Below, in pieces: positions 22,232 through 27,449 of a DNA stretch of 27,449 nucleotides (position 1 is its first letter; every line of letters starts with the position of its first letter). This stretch comes from Desulfurococcales archaeon. GTDB lineage: Archaea > Thermoproteota > Thermoprotei_A > Sulfolobales > Ignisphaeraceae. The stretch spans positions 1 to 27,449 of the forward strand of contig JALWBS010000070.1 in assembly GCA_027037025.1 (NCBI GenBank), given 5' to 3'. A program made the position numbers and the translations under genes. Below the pieces are notes generated by a model, which worked only from the letters and a program-made list of their open reading frames with translations, was not told the origin of the DNA and did no database searches.

Positions 22232-23735
22232 GCTCTCTCAGAGCATTGAGCTGTTTAGACACTTGCTCCACCATCGAAGGTATCGATATCAAGATCTCGT
22301 TCGTAGAGACCTCACGCGGTTCTCCATCCTCATCAAAGAAATAGAATGCCACGTCCACGCTCCGCACCTTCTCAACTATGTCTTTGACCGTTTCATCGCT
22401 AAGAACCTCCTTCAGTTCAGCCACATCCAATAACGACCTCGTTATTTCGACGGCCTTTTCAATATCAATCGTTTTAAGCTTGTCAATTATTGCTAACTCG
22501 GTGATTAGGAAATCGCTATGCGTTGTTATCACAATTCTTGTACGAGAGGAAGCGAAGAGGGCTAAGATCCACGCAATCAATCTTTGGTACCTTGGATGTA
22601 GCTGCGATTCTGGTTCCTCAACGATTGTTAGACAGTTTGCTTTATACCTAGAAACTCGTGCAAGTGGAAGGAGTAGCCCAGTCATGCCTCCTACCATAGC
22701 TGACGAGTTGAACAGCTCTAGCTTGATACCAGACCTTTCATCACTATACACAATCTTTCTATTCTCATCAACCCTTACATCTCCACGAAGAATCGCTTTG
22801 ATCAACAGCGCTAGGTTAGGATCAAACCTCTTCATTCTTTGAACAATACCCTCCTCAACCCAGTAAGACACTTCTGTATCAAACTCCCTCAGATACATCC
22901 TAATTGGCAAAGGCAGTAAACATAGCATTCCTCTAAAGCTACTGGATAGAATTGTACGCATGGGTCTACGTCTAACGAGACCCAGGATAACGCTGTAGGT
23001 TTCCCTACCGTAGGGGATGAATGTGACGATATCAGTTTCAAAAGTCTTACGCATTAATTCATAGAACGTCAATGCAATGATTGCATAGGTAACGCGCTCA
23101 ACGAAGAATTCCTTAAACATTCTTCTCCTCTCACTCTTCTCAACAAAGAAGGATGGCGGTGGCAAGAATGCTCGACATGCTAGTGCTCCACAGGAGTACT
23201 TCAAAATCATCTCATCGTTAGGCCCTACAACATCAAGCTCGATCTTTGCTGGAACTTGTATACGTTCCAGATTATCGATGATGACCTTGCCGTGATCCAG
23301 ATGGAGCTTCAGCTCTTCTGAAGAGATGGAGATGAATGCTTTCTCCAGTAACTGCTTGCCATAGTTATAGAAAGTTCTAGTAAAGGCTTTCTCAATTCCA
23401 TGCTCAAGAAGCTCGATTATCACATTCCCCAATACTCTGATCGAAATAGGCGAGGATATGATTGAATACGTGGATCTTTCACCCAGCTCCTCTATGGAGG
23501 GTATGCTAAGCCCTTTCACAACATCCTCGATACCTCGAGCCACATCCTCGATAAACTCCCGATGCCTCCCAAGCTCACGCACAGCATAAACAAATGATTC
23601 GGCGATGGCGTAGATAGCCTTAGCAGTATAGCTCTTTCCAGTATTCGGAGGTCCCAGAAACACCGTAACGTTCTTGAGATTGAATTGCCCACGCTTAACC
23701 GGGCCAAAGTTCTCTAACTGCACATTGACAACCAT
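22224..23735 (-). CDS. AAA/ABC-like ATPase, OLD-family type
   Basis: From the ATG at 23735 the protein has 503 residues. Walker A GPPNTGKS is at residues 28-35, after VQLENFGPVKRG, which is typical of the OLD/RecF-like N-terminus. Late in the chain come SAMVGGMTGLLLPLA (signature-like), the Walker B strand LTIVEEPESQLHP and a switch histidine in VITTHSDFLITEL. These are hallmarks of the AAA_15/AAA_21 group, which includes OLD, Septu PtuA and Gabija GajA ATPases. No Toprim nuclease domain is visible, so it probably works with its partner. The longer frame to 23810 is less likely, because AAGGTG at 23744-23749 lies eight bases upstream of the ATG. The region looks more AT-rich than its neighbours. 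It overlaps the 21701-22231 gene. Confidence 0.88.
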   Translation of the reverse strand: MVVNVQLENFGPVKRGQFNLKNVTVFLGPPNTGKSYTAKAIYAIAESFVYAVRELGRHREFIEDVARGIEDVVKGLSIPSIEELGERSTYSIISSPISIRVLGNVIIELLEHGIEKAFTRTFYNYGKQLLEKAFISISSEELKLHLDHGKVIIDNLERIQVPAKIELDVVGPNDEMILKYSCGALACRAFLPPPSFFVEKSERRRMFKEFFVERVTYAIIALTFYELMRKTFETDIVTFIPYGRETYSVILGLVRRRPMRTILSSSFRGMLCLLPLPIRMYLREFDTEVSYWVEEGIVQRMKRFDPNLALLIKAILRGDVRVDENRKIVYSDERSGIKLELFNSSAMVGGMTGLLLPLARVSRYKANCLTIVEEPESQLHPRYQRLIAWILALFASSRTRIVITTHSDFLITELAIIDKLKTIDIEKAVEITRSLLDVAELKEVLSDETVKDIVEKVRSVDVAFYFFDEDGEPREVSTNEILISIPSMVEQVSKQLNALRELV

Positions 23736-24209
23736 CACTGCCACACCTTCTAAGCACTCACCGAGCTCTACGTTCCTTACATAGTTAGAAAAGGCTTGCA
23801 CTCGATGCATTTACAAGGCCAAGAGCTTAACCCCAGATCTGTTCAATGCTATAGATCACAGCACCAGCATCTGCCGGAATTCTCGACAATAATCTACATG
23901 AGTGTTTTATCAAGATAATCTAAGCCCTATTGAGTACTCGGCATCGCATTCGAGGGGCTCGTCGAACACGGAATGTATCGAAGAGCTCTCGAAACAACGA
24001 ATTTAGAAGCTGCGGTGCGAGCCCTCGTGAAACGCGTGTCTACCAAGTACTGAGAAGCGTAAGCATGTTGAGAACTGCGAAGAACCGCGAAACCAATGCG
24101 TCTAGACACGATACTACTGAGATGCTACCGACACTCTCAAGCATCCCATCGAGGTCCTCGTCGTAGTGCGGATCAAGCTCCAGAAACCCTTTTCCTTGGG
24201 TACGCAGCG
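23736..24209. other. Non-coding stretch with degenerate-looking open frames
   Basis: About 470 bases carry no convincing gene. Short frames on both strands (for example 23930-24166 and 23927-24109) lack good ribosome binding sites and look like chance frames, rich in Arg and Ser. A TATA-like AACTATGTAA near 23780 on the minus strand could serve the ATPase gene. Decayed coding sequence cannot be excluded, but I find no clear match to a neighbouring gene. Confidence 0.35.
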
Positions 24210-24401
24210 ATGAGGTCTCTCAGCGACTTGATTAAGTCGATGGGTCTCGAGATCGAGATGCTCGAGGTCGATACGAGGCATTTACCCAGTAGATGGGTGT
24301 ACAGGTTCTACGCTAGGAGGAACGGTTCTCGTGTAGAGGGGTGGATCGAGGTTTCGTGGAGGGACTCCAAGCCAGAGATCAAGAGGGTCGTGCTCGAATA
24401 A
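24210..24401 (+). CDS. Small protein of unknown function (63 residues)
   Basis: The frame opens upstream at 24096, but the segment before 24210 looks non-coding. From the ATG at 24210 a compact protein is predicted: a helix (SLSDLIKSMGLEIEMLEV) and then three beta strands (WVYRFYARRNGS, VEGWIEVSWRD, EIKRVVLE). The alternating pattern suggests a real small alpha-beta domain. It has no cysteines and no membrane segment. It lies 24 bases upstream of the thioredoxin reductase gene on the same strand and may be cotranscribed. No strong ribosome binding site is seen, so a leaderless start is possible. Confidence 0.5.
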   Translation: MRSLSDLIKSMGLEIEMLEVDTRHLPSRWVYRFYARRNGSRVEGWIEVSWRDSKPEIKRVVLE

Positions 24402-24425
24402 CTACTTTTTTCCAACGAGTTCTCC

Positions 24426-25430
24426 TTGATAGAGCTGGGCGAGGGGATGAGCCTACGGCTCTTCTCCCAACCGCGAACCGGGGTCGAGGAGCTAGACGTG
24501 GTTGTCGTTGGTGCGGGCCCAGCGGGTCTGACAGCTGCTCTCTACCTGGCTAGATACGGTGTGAGAACGGCTGTCTTCGCTAAGGAGATCGGGGGTCAGA
24601 TGGCTATAGCGCCTCTCGTCGATGACTATCCAGGGCTTCCTCAGATCGCTGGTCGCGAACTAGCTAACAGATTTGTTGAACATGTGAAGAGGTACGGGGT
24701 TCCGATAATCGTCGACGAGCTCGTTGATCTAAAGAGGGAAGGGGATAGATGGGTAGCTATCTTCTCCAGCAATCGCAGAGTTCGCTGTTACGCCGTGATC
24801 CTTGCCCTAGGGGCTAGGAAGAAGAAGCTCGGTGTTCCAGGCGAGGATAGGCTCGTGGGTAGAGGTGTTTCCTACTGCGCTGTTTGCGATGGACCTATGT
24901 TCGTGGGTAAGAAGGTTGCTGTAGTCGGCGGTGGTAACTCGGCTCTATCATCTGCTCTGCACCTAGCTAACATAGCCAGCAAGGTCTACCTAATACATAG
25001 GCGAGAGGAGTTCAGAGCTTTTCCACACTACGTGAAGCTAGTCGAGGGCAGTCCAAGGATTGAGATTCTGAGGAACACAATCGTTACCGAGATCCTCGGC
25101 GAGGATAGAGTCGTGGGGATTAGGGTTAAGAACGTGGTTAGCGGAGAGGAGAAGATTCTTGAGGTTGATGGGGTGTTCATAGAGATCGGGGTGGAGCCTC
25201 CTAGAGAGCTCTTCGAGAAGATGGGTATCGAGGTCGATGAGAGTGGTAGGGCGAGGGTCAGGGTAGACATGAGCACGAACCTACCTGGGGTGTTCGTCGC
25301 TGGCGACGCTGCCGGGGGTTCCAACAAGTACGTGTTTCCACAGATAATCACCGCCGCTGCCGAGGGTGCTATAGCCGCCGATGCGGCTTGGAGGTACGTG
25401 CAGAGATTGAGATCGGGTACCAGCACCTAG
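24426..25430 (+). CDS. trxB: Thioredoxin reductase (FAD/NAD(P)-dependent)
   Basis: The 334-residue flavoprotein has the FAD motif GAGPAG at residues 29-34, the redox-active CAVC at Cys151 and Cys154 (CAVCDGP), a second dinucleotide motif VVGGGNSALSSALHL, and the C-terminal GVFVAGDAAGG used for FAD binding. HRREEFRA after the second motif has the HRRxxFR pattern linked with NADPH use. It reduces thioredoxin or glutaredoxin-like partners; some archaeal members show NADH or low NADPH activity. The start is the TTG at 24426 or the ATG at 24447. Neither has an ideal ribosome binding site, since GAGGGG directly abuts the ATG. The first 22 residues precede the fold and may be partly non-native. Confidence 0.93.
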   Translation: MIELGEGMSLRLFSQPRTGVEELDVVVVGAGPAGLTAALYLARYGVRTAVFAKEIGGQMAIAPLVDDYPGLPQIAGRELANRFVEHVKRYGVPIIVDELVDLKREGDRWVAIFSSNRRVRCYAVILALGARKKKLGVPGEDRLVGRGVSYCAVCDGPMFVGKKVAVVGGGNSALSSALHLANIASKVYLIHRREEFRAFPHYVKLVEGSPRIEILRNTIVTEILGEDRVVGIRVKNVVSGEEKILEVDGVFIEIGVEPPRELFEKMGIEVDESGRARVRVDMSTNLPGVFVAGDAAGGSNKYVFPQIITAAAEGAIAADAAWRYVQRLRSGTST

Positions 25431-25491
25431 CTACGGCTTCACGAAGTGATCTCTAAAAGTCCGGTCTCTCGAAACCCCATGGGCTGAAGGC

Positions 25492-26733
25492 GTGGCCACG
25501 TACAGCGACGTTGTGAAGCTTCTCGTAGAGGACAGGATGCTTGCTTGGAGAAACGATTCGTTGGAGATCAACGAGTCTCGGGCTCACGTCGTTGGAGCTC
25601 GTGTCTGCATCGATGGGTGCTGGGGCATAGCCTCAAGGCAAGGAGGGTCGACAAACATCGAGGAGTTGAAGAGGCTTGCATGGAAAGCTGCTCGCTCCTC
25701 CTCTACCTGTCCTGGACTCGCTGAGGCGGAGATCTTCCGCGGCAAGGTGGAGCTCGGGTTTAGGGGGCTCGATATAGAGGGCTTGTTCGATCTCTTACCA
25801 ACGCTCTGCTCCGAGGCTAGAGAGGTTGGGGTGGAGAACTGCGAGGTGATAGTTGTCAAGAGGTTCTCTGAGCGCATCATCGAGCACGAGCAGGGGGAGG
25901 CGAGGGAGAGCAAAACATGGATCGAGGTAGAGGTTGGGTTGAGCGACTCGAGGGGTGGTTTCGGTAGCTGGAGAAGCTACGTCGTTGCGTGGACTTCGCT
26001 GAACGTTGCGAGGATCGTCGAGGAGGTGTTTAGGACTGCGATGGAGGTGTACCGAGCTTCGCTCCAGGCAAAGCCTCTGCACCCCCTAAGCATCGGAAAG
26101 GCAACCTTGGTACTAGACCACGAGTGCTCAGCAGCGCTAGCGCACGAGGTGAGTCACCTACTAACGGCTCCGAGCGGCACGGCTTTGCTAAGTACGCAGC
26201 TGGCATCGAGCGAGCTGACCATGTTCGACGACCCGATGTATCCAGGCGCAGCTAGCTATCGGGTCTTCGACGATGAGTGCGTGAGGTGCGTCAGGAGAAC
26301 ACTCGTGGAGAACGGAAGAGTTATTGATCTGCACCACATTCGCGAAACAGCTCATAAAGCCGGGTCTATCCCAGGATCTGCCCACGGGCTCTTCGCAAAA
26401 CCGATACCGTTCCACACAACGCTCATAGTTAAATCCGGCGACTGGAGGGAGGAGGAGATCGTGGAGGAGACTCGGAGAGGGTTCATGGTCAGGGGCTGTG
26501 CCATGGCTACGCTGGAGAGTGGGTACGTCAGGATAGTTCCGATGATAGCTAGAGTGATCGAGAGGGGAGAGGCGAGGGACTTCGTGAAGCTGAGGGAGGT
26601 TAGAATACCTTTGAAAGCCCTTAGATCTATCGATGCTTTATCTAGGGATGCCAAAGCTAGGCATGGATACGAAAAGCAGTGGATTGTTACCGAGATCGCT
26701 CCCTCGATGAGGCTCGTGGCATACATTCAGTGA
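25492..26733 (+). CDS. TldD/PmbA-family putative metalloprotease with altered zinc motif
   Basis: The 413-residue protein follows the TldD/PmbA plan. The N-terminal half is alpha-beta. The C-terminal half has LVLDHECSAALAHEVSHLL, then MFDDPMYPGAASYRVFDDECVR, TLVENGRVIDLHHIRETAH, PFHTTLIVKSGD and MATLESGYVRIVPM. TldD proteins normally have HExxxH; here the site is HEVSH (residues 218-222), a HExxH with one residue fewer. It could still bind zinc or may be a divergent or inactive relative. No tldE/pmbA partner gene is adjacent, though TldD and TldE usually act as a pair. The start is GTG at 25492. It lies 61 bases downstream of the thioredoxin reductase gene on the same strand, so a link to peptide maturation is conceivable but not shown. 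Confidence 0.82.
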   Translation: MATYSDVVKLLVEDRMLAWRNDSLEINESRAHVVGARVCIDGCWGIASRQGGSTNIEELKRLAWKAARSSSTCPGLAEAEIFRGKVELGFRGLDIEGLFDLLPTLCSEAREVGVENCEVIVVKRFSERIIEHEQGEARESKTWIEVEVGLSDSRGGFGSWRSYVVAWTSLNVARIVEEVFRTAMEVYRASLQAKPLHPLSIGKATLVLDHECSAALAHEVSHLLTAPSGTALLSTQLASSELTMFDDPMYPGAASYRVFDDECVRCVRRTLVENGRVIDLHHIRETAHKAGSIPGSAHGLFAKPIPFHTTLIVKSGDWREEEIVEETRRGFMVRGCAMATLESGYVRIVPMIARVIERGEARDFVKLREVRIPLKALRSIDALSRDAKARHGYEKQWIVTEIAPSMRLVAYIQ

Positions 26734-26757
26734 AGAAAAGGTGTTTAGCGATGCTCT

Positions 26758-27441
26758 CTAGAGAGCTCTACCTATCCAGTTCGACAAGCTCTCTCTGAAG
26801 CTCGAGAGGAAGGATAGGTAGGTTGCGTAGTCTCGGCAGCTCTTAACCTTCTCGACGAATTCTCTGTACACCCTGCTCCTCTCCAACACGTACTTCACGT
26901 ACTCCTCTCTCGACGACCTCTCGTACTGAGGCAGCTCCTCCACGACCCTAGCAAGCTTCTTATCGAATAGATCGATTATCTCGGCGAGCACGTGTTCGAG
27001 CACGGTGTGGTAGAACCTCTTACCGCTCTCGATCTCCTCCATAGCCCTCACGAGGTTGGCCGTGGTTCTAACCGATACGAGATCGTAGAGGCTCCTAGCA
27101 ACGCTTAGCTCCACCACCTTGAGTATTGGTTCACAGTACACCTCTCCTTCCCAATCCCTAGACCTACTCTTCTTTACGTACCTGCTACACACATCGCTGT
27201 TGAGAGCTGCTACTAGGGCTGTACTGCCGAACCTAGCCTCGAGAGCTAGGCCCCTCTTCGGATCTAGGATCTCCATAAGTACCTTAGCGTAGTCGCTCGT
27301 GCTCATGCTCGATAGGGTGTCCAGAAGCTTCTTCTCGAACTCTTCTAGACTCGACTCGTCGTCGGGCGGCAACGCTCCTCCCGTGAGCATGGAGTACACG
27401 AGCTTACCCCTATCCGTAGCTATGACGACCCCCGCCTCCAC
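26758..27441 (-). CDS. Hypothetical protein, possibly truncated at the window edge
   Basis: I do not recognise this family of at least 227 residues. The sequence is mainly helical with many charged residues: EEFEKKLLDTLSS and EEYVKYVLERSRVYREFVEKV. There are three cysteines and no membrane segment. A short beta opening (GVVIATDRGKLVYSML) starts the chain. The GTG at 27441 is a possible start, with purine-rich sequence before it, but the frame stays open to the window edge, so the N-terminus may lie outside. It converges on the TldD-like gene with 24 bases between them. Cytoplasmic location is inferred. Confidence 0.6.
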   Translation of the reverse strand: MEAGVVIATDRGKLVYSMLTGGALPPDDESSLEEFEKKLLDTLSSMSTSDYAKVLMEILDPKRGLALEARFGSTALVAALNSDVCSRYVKKSRSRDWEGEVYCEPILKVVELSVARSLYDLVSVRTTANLVRAMEEIESGKRFYHTVLEHVLAEIIDLFDKKLARVVEELPQYERSSREEYVKYVLERSRVYREFVEKVKSCRDYATYLSFLSSFRESLSNWIGRAL

Positions 27442-27449
27442 CCTCTTCA

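Noticed and set aside
23927..24166. Overlapping frames on both strands between the ATPase gene and the 63-residue gene
   Set aside because: Both are rich in Arg, Ser and Thr with no domain features; they look like chance frames in non-coding DNA.

Overview
The window looks like chromosomal DNA of a thermophilic archaeon, most likely Thermoproteota (Crenarchaeota). The evidence is inferential: very dense, short-spaced operons; many GTG and TTG starts; GGAGGT/GAGGTG-type ribosome binding sites; TATA-like rather than -10/-35 promoters; heavy use of AGG, ATA and CTA codons; HEPN/MNT modules; and ABC binding proteins anchored by an N-terminal membrane segment followed by a Ser/Thr-rich linker. I cannot name the genus. 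No rRNA, tRNA, CRISPR array, transposase or integrase was found.

Layout. (1) 1-277: the end of an MNT-type nucleotidyltransferase. (2) 264-2199 (-): a three-gene operon with a PTPS/QueD-like protein, an MBL-fold hydrolase and a radical SAM protein, probably for a pterin-like or other cofactor. (3) 2392-8159: a secreted protein, then two convergent ABC-exporter cassettes, each with an ATPase, a multi-pass permease and membrane-anchored extracytoplasmic proteins. (4) 8160-8890: a long non-coding stretch with a promoter carrying two perfect palindromes. (5) 8891-12517 (+): a metal-chelate/cobalamin-type importer (binding protein, FecCD permease, ATPase) ending in a DUF364-type protein. (6) 12729-13537 (+): a complete HEPN-MNT pair. 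(7) 13637-18065 (-): an Fe(III)/thiamine-type importer (binding protein, fused double permease, ATPase). (8) 18258-19346 (-): a tail-anchored protein with a possible winged-helix N-terminus, preceded by two strong hairpins at 19396-19500. (9) 19606-21415: a PflX-like radical SAM enzyme divergent from an HD-domain protein. (10) 21701-23735 (-): an OLD-like AAA ATPase overlapping a Cys-rich unknown protein, the best candidate here for an undescribed two-gene system. (11) 24210-26733 (+): a 63-residue protein, a thioredoxin reductase and a TldD/PmbA-like protein with an altered metal motif. (12) 26758-27441 (-): an unknown protein.

The window is dominated by transport (four ABC systems) mixed with radical SAM/redox enzymes and toxin- or defence-like modules. 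Two stretches look more AT-rich by eye than their surroundings (about 2200-3500 and about 21400-23900) and hold proteins I do not recognise, which suggests accessory DNA. Start codons were chosen by ribosome binding site, overlap with the upstream gene and promoter position. Family calls rest on visible motifs, not on searches.
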